Origin: Halalkalibacillus halophilus DSM 18494
Lineage (GTDB): Bacteria > Bacillota > Bacilli > Bacillales > Alkalibacillaceae
Direction: 5' to 3'
Length of the DNA: 64,000 nt
Assembly (NCBI RefSeq): GCF_000423105.1
Contig: NZ_KE383978.1
Location: forward strand, 283,450-347,449
Under the pieces are notes generated by a model. It saw only the letters and a list, made by a program, of their open reading frames with translations, had not been told where the DNA came from and ran no database searches. Both the position numbers and the translations under genes were made by a program. Below are positions 43,456 through 52,334 of this stretch, in pieces. Numbering within the stretch: position 1 is the first letter of the stretch; the number at the start of each line of letters is the position of its first letter.

Positions 43456-45291
43456 GTGAAACGAGCTGCTAAAAGTGTTGTGAAAAAAGGCATAGATGTA
43501 ACGATGTATTCCGTTTTTTCGGAAAAACAACGTAAGAAGATCGGCGATTTATTACCTGAAAACCAGAAACGGTTTATTCAAAAGCTTTCTAAAAACGGTG
43601 AAAAGTACAAGCGGAAACAAAAGCTAAAGCAACTACGCTACCATTTATACACTTTAGGCTTTGAAGAACGTGCACTTGGAGACCTAAAAGCATTATACGA
43701 AGAAGAGACAATGGCTTACTTCAAAAGAAGAATTGCATTTGAAATCGCACTTTGGCACATGAATCATCAAACAGCGGAAGAAGCAAAATTAGCTGTTCCG
43801 TATTTAAAAGAAGCCGCTTTCCAAGAATCCGACCAAGATCAACTGCGAAGAATTACTATTTTGATAGCCGAGTCCTCTACTTTATTAGAACGTAAAGACT
43901 TAGCACAGGATGTCCTATTGCGTTTATTAGAAAAGCATCAGCATCCTGACATTTATTTAGGTTTAGTAAATACGGAAGATACAATTGATGCCAAGTTAAA
44001 TTGGTTGAACCAGGCGATGGAAATGTATGAGTTAATGCCGGTTAGCTTTGATTCTTCAAGTGTAGAAACACAGTATGATGATTTAACAATGGAAGAAATG
44101 CCACTTGCGAAGATCAATGGCCCTAAAGTATCGGTGATTATTCCAGCTTACAATGCAGGAGAAGGAATTCGGACAGCGATTGAATCCATCTTACATCAAA
44201 CATGGTCTAACCTTGAATTATTGGTTGTTGATGATCATAGCACTGATCACACCAGAGATGTTGTGCTAGAGTATGCTAACCAGGATGCGCGAGTGACTTT
44301 ACTTCAAACACCTGTAAATAGCGGACCTTATGTAGCTAGAAATGTTGCATTAAAGGAAGCGACTGGAGAGTTTGTCACGATTAATGATTCAGATGATTGG
44401 TCGCACGTCGAAAAAATAGCGAGACAAGCTGAACATTTGGTGTCTAATCCAAAAGTAATCGCCAATACATCTGAACATGCACGACTTACAGAAGAGTTGA
44501 CCTTCTTTAGAAGAGGGACACCAGGACGTTACATTTTCCCGAATATGTCGTCGATTATGTTTAGAAGAAAGCCAGTGATAGAAGAACTAGGTTATTGGGA
44601 TCCTGTGCGTTTTGCGGCGGACGGAGAATTTAAGCGTAGATTGATTCAACAGTTTGGTAAGTTTAAATATGTGGACTTAGAAACAGGTCCTGTATCGATG
44701 CCGAGACAAACAACTTCATCACTCACAGGAAGCTCCGCATTTGGTTATAACGGTCATTTTAAAGGGGTTCGTAAATTCTATGTAGAAAGTATGGAGCATT
44801 ATCATCACTCGAACTTACCGTTATATTATCCATTTACTCAAGCAGAGCGCCCGTTTTACGTTCCTGAACCAATGTGGCCTGTTCGAGAAGAAAAACAAGA
44901 AGGATTTAGAGACTTCGATGTGATTGTATGTGCAGACTTCCGTACGGTATTTAACGAAGATATTAAGACTTACGATTATATCAAGAAGCTAATAGCAAGC
45001 GATAAGAAGGTCGGCTTTGTTCAATTTTATAAATACGATTTGGAGGAAGAAAGGGGCATAAGTTCTCGACTTCATTCGTTATTGTATCAAGCAAACGATG
45101 CCCACGTTTTAGTTTACGGCGAAAAAGCATTCGCTGATCAAATAGTCATATTAGATGACGCCGTACTGCAAGACGACCAAAAGTATGTGCCAGCGTTCAC
45201 TGGTGAGGAATTATTGATTTCCGACATCCGATTAGGAGAAGCACTGAAACAAAAATTCCAAGTAAATGATATAAATCAACTGAACTTATAA
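43456..45291 (+). CDS. Large family-2 glycosyltransferase with extra N- and C-terminal domains
   Basis: A 611-residue protein. Residues 1-215 are helical and basic at the start. A GT2 domain follows: VSVIIPAYNAGEGIRTAIES near 223, VVDDHSTDHT, and VTINDSDDWSHVEKIARQ with the DxD motif near 310. Residues about 485-600 form another domain (FDVIVCADFR...VGFVQFYKY...ILDDA) that recurs in the next gene's product. A GTG at 43444 lies inside the ribosome site AAAGGTGG; the GTG at 43456 is the better start. It probably transfers a sugar during polymerisation. Confidence 0.85.
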   Translation: MKRAAKSVVKKGIDVTMYSVFSEKQRKKIGDLLPENQKRFIQKLSKNGEKYKRKQKLKQLRYHLYTLGFEERALGDLKALYEEETMAYFKRRIAFEIALWHMNHQTAEEAKLAVPYLKEAAFQESDQDQLRRITILIAESSTLLERKDLAQDVLLRLLEKHQHPDIYLGLVNTEDTIDAKLNWLNQAMEMYELMPVSFDSSSVETQYDDLTMEEMPLAKINGPKVSVIIPAYNAGEGIRTAIESILHQTWSNLELLVVDDHSTDHTRDVVLEYANQDARVTLLQTPVNSGPYVARNVALKEATGEFVTINDSDDWSHVEKIARQAEHLVSNPKVIANTSEHARLTEELTFFRRGTPGRYIFPNMSSIMFRRKPVIEELGYWDPVRFAADGEFKRRLIQQFGKFKYVDLETGPVSMPRQTTSSLTGSSAFGYNGHFKGVRKFYVESMEHYHHSNLPLYYPFTQAERPFYVPEPMWPVREEKQEGFRDFDVIVCADFRTVFNEDIKTYDYIKKLIASDKKVGFVQFYKYDLEEERGISSRLHSLLYQANDAHVLVYGEKAFADQIVILDDAVLQDDQKYVPAFTGEELLISDIRLGEALKQKFQVNDINQLNL

Positions 45292-45307
45292 AGAATGGAG
45301 TAATGGG

Positions 45308-46102
45308 ATGAATAATCGGACAGTAAATCAATCGAATAAAGAAAAGATCGCATTACTCCGTTCGGAAAAAGAAGCATTATTAAAGAAACGAAAAGAATCA
45401 GAAGAACAACTGTCTAAGCAACAATTAGCTGTTGCAAAGGTGAAGCAATTATTCAACAAACCAACAACAAATTCTTTTTCGTATAAAACAACCAAGCAGT
45501 CAGTGAACGATCCGATTGAAAATCCGGTAGAATCTTTGTCTAATAGTTTTCCAGATTATAAATTGGATGTTGTTTTAATAGGGGATATTCAAGAACAACG
45601 AGATTCTTTACTAAAGCAATTTAGTCATTTTCAACAAACTGGGATGTCAGTCGGTTTCATTCACATAGGGGAGCAGGAATTTTATGGTGAAGTTAAAGAG
45701 CAGTTAGAGACATTACATGTTAAATGGCTGCCTATAGAAAGTACTGTGGAAAGCTCCCTATTAGTAGTCTATGACTATAATCTATTAAATGAGAAGGAGA
45801 GCTTAGCGCTAGATCTTAAAACCGATATCGTAAAAGTCGTTATATTAGATGGGTCATCTTTTGATTCCAAAAATATCAGGCGTGCTCAACAAAATTTATT
45901 AGATATGGTCAATCAAAAAGGAAAATGGTATACATTTAATCAACAAGCAGAAACTAATCTTGTAGATCGTCATTCCAAAGTAGCGAAGCAATTAACGTTA
46001 GCCAAGCAACACTGGGAACCCGTCACGAAGGATAAAAAGACATACCAACACTTTATCAATCAGTTTATCTTCACGAAAAAGGAGGTAATTTCACATGAGT
46101 GA
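45308..46102 (+). CDS. Unknown protein: coiled coil plus domain shared with the upstream GT2
   Basis: A 264-residue soluble protein without a recognised family. Residues 8-50 are a charged coiled coil. Residues 82-200 (LDVVLIGDIQEQRD, VGFIHIGEQEF, LLVVYDYN, VVILDGSSF) align by eye with the C-terminal domain of the GT2 encoded upstream, suggesting a copied Rossmann-like module without the transferase. AATGGAG precedes the ATG. Its end overlaps the next gene by eight bases, so the two are translated together. A scaffolding or regulatory role in the polymer complex is a guess. Confidence 0.7.
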   Translation: MNNRTVNQSNKEKIALLRSEKEALLKKRKESEEQLSKQQLAVAKVKQLFNKPTTNSFSYKTTKQSVNDPIENPVESLSNSFPDYKLDVVLIGDIQEQRDSLLKQFSHFQQTGMSVGFIHIGEQEFYGEVKEQLETLHVKWLPIESTVESSLLVVYDYNLLNEKESLALDLKTDIVKVVILDGSSFDSKNIRRAQQNLLDMVNQKGKWYTFNQQAETNLVDRHSKVAKQLTLAKQHWEPVTKDKKTYQHFINQFIFTKKEVISHE

Positions 46103-47489
46103 GCATAATAATCCAAATGACCATCAATCCTTACAAGAAGAAGACGCACTAGAAGAAATGTACAGATTAGAAAAAGAGATTGCTAGTTTGCATGCTGAAA
46201 TTACCTCGAATGAGAATAAAACGTCACAAATCACAAGTAGTCGCGTAGGGAAATTTACGCGGCTATTAAATGTATTTGGATGGAAAAGAGTTTCAGCAAG
46301 CCGAATGGATCAACTTCATGCAAAGATCGAACAATTACATAAAAGGCTACGAGAAGTAGAAACAAAGCTCGTCGCAACTTCCGTTGACCAAACAAATTAT
46401 AAAACAAGTCAAATGATGGCGAGTTTAAGACAAGAAGAAAGTAAGGGTACATTATTAGAGGTGGCAGATCGTATCGTTGATCAAAAGCTACAGCACGAAA
46501 AGAACTACCACCAAGCATTAGACTATATAGCACGTCTCTTTCAAAAAGAGGATCTAACCTATAAACAAGTAGCCTATAAAAAAATCTTAAAAGGACTATC
46601 TGCTAGTGAGATTACAGAGTTTATGGTTAGAAGCGGATTTGACCAACCTGCCCTTCCAATTAAGCAAGCGGCTTCCTTTCGTGCAAGTTTAACGATGCGA
46701 ATGCGTCAGTTGCAACTGCAGCCACCTCTTTTAGATTGGGTATTAGATGAAAAAGAAGAGGCGACTCATTTTGCATCGAAGCTTGAGTTTTCTTTGCCAA
46801 AGACCGCTGATGAGCATTATTCCATCGCAACTTTGCCAACAGATACTGGTATTGTCGTAAAACCGAAAACGGGAGCTGGAGCAAGAGGGGTTTACTTAAT
46901 TCATAAAGAGGATTACATCATTGATCTAAAACGAAATAAAAAGTTGCAGTCATGGGACGAGCTCCATAACCAAATGAATGTAGATTTAGAAACTGGTTGG
47001 GTAGATGAAGATCAGTGGATGATCGAAGAGTTACTATATGAAAATTCCGAAGAGCTTATTCCAGCGAGAGATATAAAATTTTACACCTTCTACGGAAAAG
47101 TTGGGTTAATTTTAGAAATTGTCCGTTATCCGGAGCTTAAATATTGTTGGTGGAATCGCGATGGAGAACGTGTTCTAACTGGTAAGTACAACGATCAATT
47201 ATTTGTTGGAAATGGTGTGTCTGAATCGGAAATTAATAAAGTAGAAGAAGCAAGTTTAGAGATTCCTGCACCTTTTGTGAGAATGGATTTCTTACACGCT
47301 GATCGAGGATTAATCTTTGGAGAATTTACGCCGAAACCAGGAAATTATGATGAGTTTAACGAAGAGACTGACCAGCTACTTGGAGAATTGTTCTTAGAAG
47401 CAGAGAACAAATTGACGACAGACTTATTCAAAGGTAAGAACTTTGGACTTTATAAAGAATTTTTAAAAGAGATCAATTGGAAAGAGTAA
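46095..47489 (+). CDS. ATP-grasp protein, TupA-like
   Basis: A 464-residue protein. Residues 15-40 and 70-100 are coiled coil, separated by SSRVGKFTRLLNVFGWKR. From about 160 there is an ATP-grasp fold resembling TupA (PF14305): GIVVKPKTGAGARGVYLI (glycine loop), ARDIKFYTFYGKVGLILEIV, and VRMDFL...FGEFTPKPG as the metal-binding end. TupA is required for teichuronopeptide synthesis in Bacillus halodurans, a polyglutamate-polyglucuronate wall polymer. ATP-grasp enzymes join a carboxylate to an amine through an acyl phosphate. AAGGAGG precedes the ATG. Confidence is high for the fold and lower for a TupA role. Confidence 0.8.
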   Translation: MSEHNNPNDHQSLQEEDALEEMYRLEKEIASLHAEITSNENKTSQITSSRVGKFTRLLNVFGWKRVSASRMDQLHAKIEQLHKRLREVETKLVATSVDQTNYKTSQMMASLRQEESKGTLLEVADRIVDQKLQHEKNYHQALDYIARLFQKEDLTYKQVAYKKILKGLSASEITEFMVRSGFDQPALPIKQAASFRASLTMRMRQLQLQPPLLDWVLDEKEEATHFASKLEFSLPKTADEHYSIATLPTDTGIVVKPKTGAGARGVYLIHKEDYIIDLKRNKKLQSWDELHNQMNVDLETGWVDEDQWMIEELLYENSEELIPARDIKFYTFYGKVGLILEIVRYPELKYCWWNRDGERVLTGKYNDQLFVGNGVSESEINKVEEASLEIPAPFVRMDFLHADRGLIFGEFTPKPGNYDEFNEETDQLLGELFLEAENKLTTDLFKGKNFGLYKEFLKEINWKE

Positions 47490-47505
47490 AGGATGTGAAG
47501 GACAG

Positions 47506-49125
47506 ATGACAGACCAGTGGCTTGAAACGTTACCGAAAGAAATAGTTAAAGGAATAGAAGGGAACTTTCTAGACTCCTATGCGATTGCATTAGAAGGCTT
47601 TAGACGCGGATTAAAACTGACATGGCATGCAAAGGATGATGAGAATTTCGCTGAAATGGAAACGTGGTCTGTCGATCAGCCGGGACAACTATTTTCTCTA
47701 TCTGACGAACAAGGAAACAAACGTTATTTTTTCCGTACTAGAAGCGACTTGATTTCTAATGAAGCAGTACAAATTGGAAAAGATAAGCACCGAACAAGAG
47801 AAGTATTAGAAGCCAATAACGTCGCTACTCCAAAGGGGATGTTTTTCCAAGCCAATATGGATACGGAAGAAATTATTTCTTCTGCTAAAGAGTTAGGTTT
47901 TCCGTTAGTAGTGAAGCCTTTTGATGGCAGCTTTGGTAGAGGTGTCGTTACGCATATAAAGGACGAAGCGGAATTAACAGAAGCGATTAGCTATGTCCGA
48001 ACAGATTTAGGCTTTAAAGATCTCATTCTCGAGAATCATGTATCTGGCGATGAGTTTAGGTTATATGTAGTTAATAAAAGGGTAATAGCAGCTATAAAGC
48101 GAGACCCAGCACATGTGACAGGTAATGGAATTCAGTCGATTAAAGAACTAATTGATCAAAAGAATGAAGAGCGAAAGGCTAACCCCCGTTTAGTGAACTG
48201 TTTAATTAAAATGGATCAAGAAATAGAGAAGAAATTAGCTGAAACAAACTTGAATCTCGAATTCATACCGGCAAAAAATAAAAAAGTGTATTTACGAAAT
48301 CAAAGTAATATTTCTTTAGGTGGAGACTCGATGGATGTACTCGACGACCTTCCAGAAAGCGTGAAGTCTTTAGCAATTCAAGCTATTGACTCGATTCCAT
48401 CCCTCTACCATAGTGGCGTAGATATTATGTTTGATTTGGATGCAGCTGAAGTGGAACCAAAAGTAATTGAAATAAATCCAACTGCGCAAATAGGGTCCCT
48501 ATTATTCCCTATGTCAGGTATAGGTAGAGACGTTCCTGCGGCGATCTTAGACTTTTACTTTCCTGAATCAAGTAAAGAAGTTTCATCTCGAAACAAAATA
48601 TATTTCAATTTTTTTGATGCACTTAAATTGCTCCAAGAAAAGAATGCAACCAGGGCTGTTGTGCCTGCTTTAACAGCGTCCTATGACCATATGGAGAATT
48701 GGAAGATAGCAAGCCACCCTGGAAGCTTGGAATTCCAACAGAGATTAAAAACGGCAGTGATTGACCACCAATTAATTGGAACTATAGTTGAAACGCATGA
48801 CTCGTATATGCGACTGTTTTTATTAGGTGAATCCAATCGTATGCAACACCTCCAAGAAATGCTGGTAGAAAAGTATGTAGATGTAAAAATAGAAACAACT
48901 AAGGCTACCGAAATAGATGGTAATCTCTCGTTCGGTTTTACAATCAACCAGGACAGATTGCAGTTACTTCAAAAACTTCAACAAGAGCGTGCCAAACTAG
49001 CAACTTTTGAATCGAAGAAATCAAAAGTAGAAAAGCAGTACCAAGACATGTTAAATAGTAGGCTATGGAAATTAACCGCACCGATTCGAAAAATAGGATC
49101 GCTGAAAAAGAGAATTCTTAAATAA
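47506..49125 (+). CDS. ATP-grasp ligase with degenerate acylphosphatase-like domain (copy 1)
   Basis: A 539-residue member of a five-gene tandem family. Residues 1-85 are the shared N-domain (YAIALEGFRRGLKLTW). The ATP-grasp domain spans about 90-350: DKHRTREVLEANNVATPKG, LVVKPFDGSFGRGVV, LENHVSGDEFRLYVV and IEINPTAQIG with the metal-binding Glu and Asn. Residues 385-482 align with the acylphosphatase domain of copy 4 but lack its catalytic Arg and Asn. A short coiled coil leads to the common tail SRLWKLTAPIRK (Trp521). It probably ligates an amino acid or similar to a carboxylate on the polymer. Confidence 0.83.
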   Translation: MTDQWLETLPKEIVKGIEGNFLDSYAIALEGFRRGLKLTWHAKDDENFAEMETWSVDQPGQLFSLSDEQGNKRYFFRTRSDLISNEAVQIGKDKHRTREVLEANNVATPKGMFFQANMDTEEIISSAKELGFPLVVKPFDGSFGRGVVTHIKDEAELTEAISYVRTDLGFKDLILENHVSGDEFRLYVVNKRVIAAIKRDPAHVTGNGIQSIKELIDQKNEERKANPRLVNCLIKMDQEIEKKLAETNLNLEFIPAKNKKVYLRNQSNISLGGDSMDVLDDLPESVKSLAIQAIDSIPSLYHSGVDIMFDLDAAEVEPKVIEINPTAQIGSLLFPMSGIGRDVPAAILDFYFPESSKEVSSRNKIYFNFFDALKLLQEKNATRAVVPALTASYDHMENWKIASHPGSLEFQQRLKTAVIDHQLIGTIVETHDSYMRLFLLGESNRMQHLQEMLVEKYVDVKIETTKATEIDGNLSFGFTINQDRLQLLQKLQQERAKLATFESKKSKVEKQYQDMLNSRLWKLTAPIRKIGSLKKRILK

Positions 49126-49146
49126 TCATGGAAAGAAGGGCGCCCG

Positions 49147-50706
49147 ATGAACGCTGTTGCGAATGATTATAGTCAGACATTTAAATCGATCCCCACCGTG
49201 TCTCAGGGGATGAATTTGAACATGTATTTACTTGCTTTAGAAGCTTGGAAACGTCACTTAACAGTGGAGTTTCGCACCGCTTATTCTAAGAATGGGGAAA
49301 TCAAAGTAAGATATTCGATTTCCTCCAAAAATGAATCCTATAAATTCCAACTTACTCTCGGAGATAAAACACCGAAAGAAGCAAGAAATATAGGCAAAAG
49401 CAAACAAATGACGAAGGACTACCTTCTTGCGAATAATGTTAGTACCCCTGAAGGTTTGTATTTAGATGAAAACCAATCGTTTGCTGATATAAAGGAAAAA
49501 CTAAATGATCTTTCTTTTCCCTTAGTAATTAAACCAGCTAAAGGAAGTTTAGGAGCAGGGGTTGCAGTCAATGTTCAGGACGAAGAAACGGTCAAAGAGC
49601 AGATTACTTTAATAAGAGAAAACCCAAACACCCAAGGAGTCATCATCGAAGAACAAGCATCTGGGGAAGACATAAGGGCTTTAATTGTAAATGGAAAACT
49701 AATCGCAGCATTCAGAAGGCGTCCTGCGAATGTCGTTGGAAATGGGAAGAACTCGATCGCTGAGTTAATCGAACACAAGAATTATTTAAGACAAAATAAT
49801 CCCCAAGCCTGCCACCAGTTAATTGAAGTCAACCAACAGCTTCTCGCCGATTTAAATAAACAGCATAAAGATCTAAACACAGTGCCTGAAGATAAAGAAA
49901 GAGTGTATTTAACTAAATCAACATTAATAAGTGATACTTCTGAAGTGGTCGATTGCACAGAAGAGCTCAGCGCATACGCAGTAGAACAAGTAGAGAAGGC
50001 TGGGCAAGCGATTCCAGGCATGGCAGTGTGTGGTGTCGATTTGATGTATGACGACCAGAGCGGCACTGGATTTGTCCTAGAAGTGAATTCTAGGCCGAAT
50101 ATTGGTGGGCATGTGTATCCAATGGAAGGAAAGTCCAGACAAGCACCGCAAGCTATTCTAGACTTTTATTTTCCCGAGCACCGCAACAACCAATACGATC
50201 CACCAGTAGATGTGCGTTTTGCGTTCGATCCAATTCATGAAACATTAAAAAGCGGGATCGCCAAAACAATTAAATTACCTAAATTACCGAAAGAAGATGT
50301 CATCTACCGCCAAATCGAAATTCAAACGGTGAAATTTAATAGGGATTGGTTTCAAAAGCAGGCAGTAGGTCGCCGGGTTGGTGGGAAATGTGTTTCGTTA
50401 ACAGAAGATACCAATACCCTCCTTATATTCGGTGAACGAGAACGCTTAGATGAGTTCTTAAAAGATATAAAAAGGAAGTATCCAGAAACAGAAGTTCACT
50501 CAACGGAACCGGATAAATTTGACGGACTATTTTATCCATTTCCAGCAATCCATGAAGAAGATAACGAGAATGCCAATCAAATGGAATCTGCTCCGAATGA
50601 GCTAAAGAAATTACGGAAAGAAAATGATAACATGAAACAAAGTACTTCTTGGAAAGTTACAAAACCTCTACGATTAGTAAGTGGTTGGTTCAAGGATAGT
50701 AAATAA
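49147..50706 (+). CDS. ATP-grasp ligase with degenerate acylphosphatase-like domain (copy 2)
   Basis: 519 residues, same layout as copy 1 and 21 bases after it. N-domain YLLALEAWKRHLTVEF; ATP-grasp with DYLLANNVSTPEG, LVIKPAKGSLGAGVAV, GEDIRALIVNGKLIAAFRR and LEVNSRPNIGGHVYP. The C-terminal third (RQIEIQTVKFNRDW...LLIFGERERLDEF) follows the acylphosphatase pattern without catalytic residues. The tail is STSWKVTKPLRL with Trp502. GAAAGAAGGGCG precedes the ATG. The five copies differ most in the N- and C-terminal domains, which suggests different substrates or partners on a common ATP-grasp engine. Confidence 0.83.
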   Translation: MNAVANDYSQTFKSIPTVSQGMNLNMYLLALEAWKRHLTVEFRTAYSKNGEIKVRYSISSKNESYKFQLTLGDKTPKEARNIGKSKQMTKDYLLANNVSTPEGLYLDENQSFADIKEKLNDLSFPLVIKPAKGSLGAGVAVNVQDEETVKEQITLIRENPNTQGVIIEEQASGEDIRALIVNGKLIAAFRRRPANVVGNGKNSIAELIEHKNYLRQNNPQACHQLIEVNQQLLADLNKQHKDLNTVPEDKERVYLTKSTLISDTSEVVDCTEELSAYAVEQVEKAGQAIPGMAVCGVDLMYDDQSGTGFVLEVNSRPNIGGHVYPMEGKSRQAPQAILDFYFPEHRNNQYDPPVDVRFAFDPIHETLKSGIAKTIKLPKLPKEDVIYRQIEIQTVKFNRDWFQKQAVGRRVGGKCVSLTEDTNTLLIFGERERLDEFLKDIKRKYPETEVHSTEPDKFDGLFYPFPAIHEEDNENANQMESAPNELKKLRKENDNMKQSTSWKVTKPLRLVSGWFKDSK

Positions 50707-50727
50707 ATTATCAAGAAGGTGTAAAAC

Positions 50728-52311
50728 GTGGTGTCGAATCAACATGAATGGATTCCTAATTTAGCTGAGTCAGTTCCGATTGCAGCGAGGAAAAATCAAA
50801 CAAGTTTATATCTTATTGCATTAGAGGGATACAGAAGAGGACTTCAACTAACTTTCTATTCGCAGTTTATTAGGGAACAATTGCATTTGAGGTATAGCTT
50901 GAGCAATGGTGACAAGACGCACCACTTTCAAGGTTCTTGTGGAGATCATGTAACACCTGAAGCGATGGAAATTTGTGAAGATAAAAGTTGGACGTATCAA
51001 CATTTGGAAAAAGCTAATGTACCTTATCCAAAAGGAAAGTACTTCACCAAAGATCATCCAGACCAATCGATTATAGATTTTGCAGAACAGATGAATGCCC
51101 CATACGTGTTCAAGCCCGCAGATGGACAAGGGGGGAAAGGTGTGATGGTGAATATTAAAACCATTGCGCAGTTAAAAAAGGAAATCGATTATGTAAGAAA
51201 TACATTAAAGTATTCGAATGTTATATTAGAGGAGTACGTACCAGGAGAAGAGGTACGGATTTTTGTTTTGGAAAATCAAGTATTAGCAGCAGCTAACCGT
51301 CAACCTGCAAGTGTTATTGGAGATGGTGTCCACACGATCAAAACATTGATTGAACAAAAGAATGAATTTCGTAAAAGTATCCCTCATCTCTATTTTCGAC
51401 CGATTAAATTCGACAGAGACTTAAAGGATTACTTAACAGAATTAGATTTAACCTTACACTCTATACCAAAAGCAGATGAGCGTGTATTTTTAAGGAAAAT
51501 AAGTAATGTTTCCCGCGGTGGAGACCCAATTGATATAACGGATCAACTTACAGATCGCCAAAAACAAATAGCAATTCAAGCAGTTCAATCTGTACCTGGA
51601 CTCCCGCATTGTGGAGTCGATATGATTTTGGAAGGGGATAGTGGCAAAGTAATTGAGCTGAATACCAAACCAGGAATTGGCTCCCATGTATTTCCGGTAG
51701 AAGGAAAGAATCGTAATATTCCTAAGCACATCATTGATTATTATTTTCCAGAAACAGCAAATGAAAATATCAGAGCGCACGCAACAGAATATTTTGATTT
51801 CAATCATATTCAAGAAAGTGTAAGAGAGAGAACAACTGAAACGATTGTCATTCCAGCTTATCAAAAGCTTTTGTATCAAGAAACGATCCACTTAGCTGGT
51901 CATACTGATTTACAAGAAATGTATAATTGGTTAAAAAAGAAAGTTATTTCAATGAATATTCATGGTACGATAGAGAAGATCAATGAAAATGAATATAAAC
52001 TTTTATTAGCTAGTAGTTCGAATAAAGAAATCGAGTATGTAAAGCAGCTAATAAAAGATTCTAATAAATATAAAGTAAGTGTAAAAGATGAGGTTTCAAC
52101 AAATAATCCGGTGATGTTAGGTTTTCACCTTATCGATGAAGTGGAATCTTTAACTAATCAAGAGCTCATCAAAGAATTAGAGCAAGTAGAAAAACAAGTA
52201 AATGTAACAGATAAAGAAATAAATAGGTTAAATAAGCGTATAAAATTAACGGAAAATAGCTTTTCATGGAAGGTTACGAATATCTTTCGGAAGGTATTGA
52301 AAGTTAAGTAA
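50728..52311 (+). CDS. ATP-grasp ligase with degenerate acylphosphatase-like domain (copy 3)
   Basis: 527 residues. N-domain YLIALEGYRRGLQLTFY; ATP-grasp with YQHLEKANVPYPKG, YVFKPADGQGGKGVMV, EEYVPGEEVRIFVLENQV and IELNTKPGIGSHVFP. Residues 385-480 (ETIHLAGHTDLQEM...NIHGTIEKINENEYKLLL) show the acylphosphatase strand-helix order but not its active site. A coiled coil (VEKQVNVTDKEINRLNKR) precedes the tail SFSWKVTNIFRK (Trp514). The start is GTG behind AGAAGGTG. The IELNTKPG metal-binding end is complete, so the ligase activity is probably intact. Confidence 0.83.
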   Translation: MVSNQHEWIPNLAESVPIAARKNQTSLYLIALEGYRRGLQLTFYSQFIREQLHLRYSLSNGDKTHHFQGSCGDHVTPEAMEICEDKSWTYQHLEKANVPYPKGKYFTKDHPDQSIIDFAEQMNAPYVFKPADGQGGKGVMVNIKTIAQLKKEIDYVRNTLKYSNVILEEYVPGEEVRIFVLENQVLAAANRQPASVIGDGVHTIKTLIEQKNEFRKSIPHLYFRPIKFDRDLKDYLTELDLTLHSIPKADERVFLRKISNVSRGGDPIDITDQLTDRQKQIAIQAVQSVPGLPHCGVDMILEGDSGKVIELNTKPGIGSHVFPVEGKNRNIPKHIIDYYFPETANENIRAHATEYFDFNHIQESVRERTTETIVIPAYQKLLYQETIHLAGHTDLQEMYNWLKKKVISMNIHGTIEKINENEYKLLLASSSNKEIEYVKQLIKDSNKYKVSVKDEVSTNNPVMLGFHLIDEVESLTNQELIKELEQVEKQVNVTDKEINRLNKRIKLTENSFSWKVTNIFRKVLKVK

Positions 52312-52334
52312 GCTCACATATCGGAGGAGTAAAC

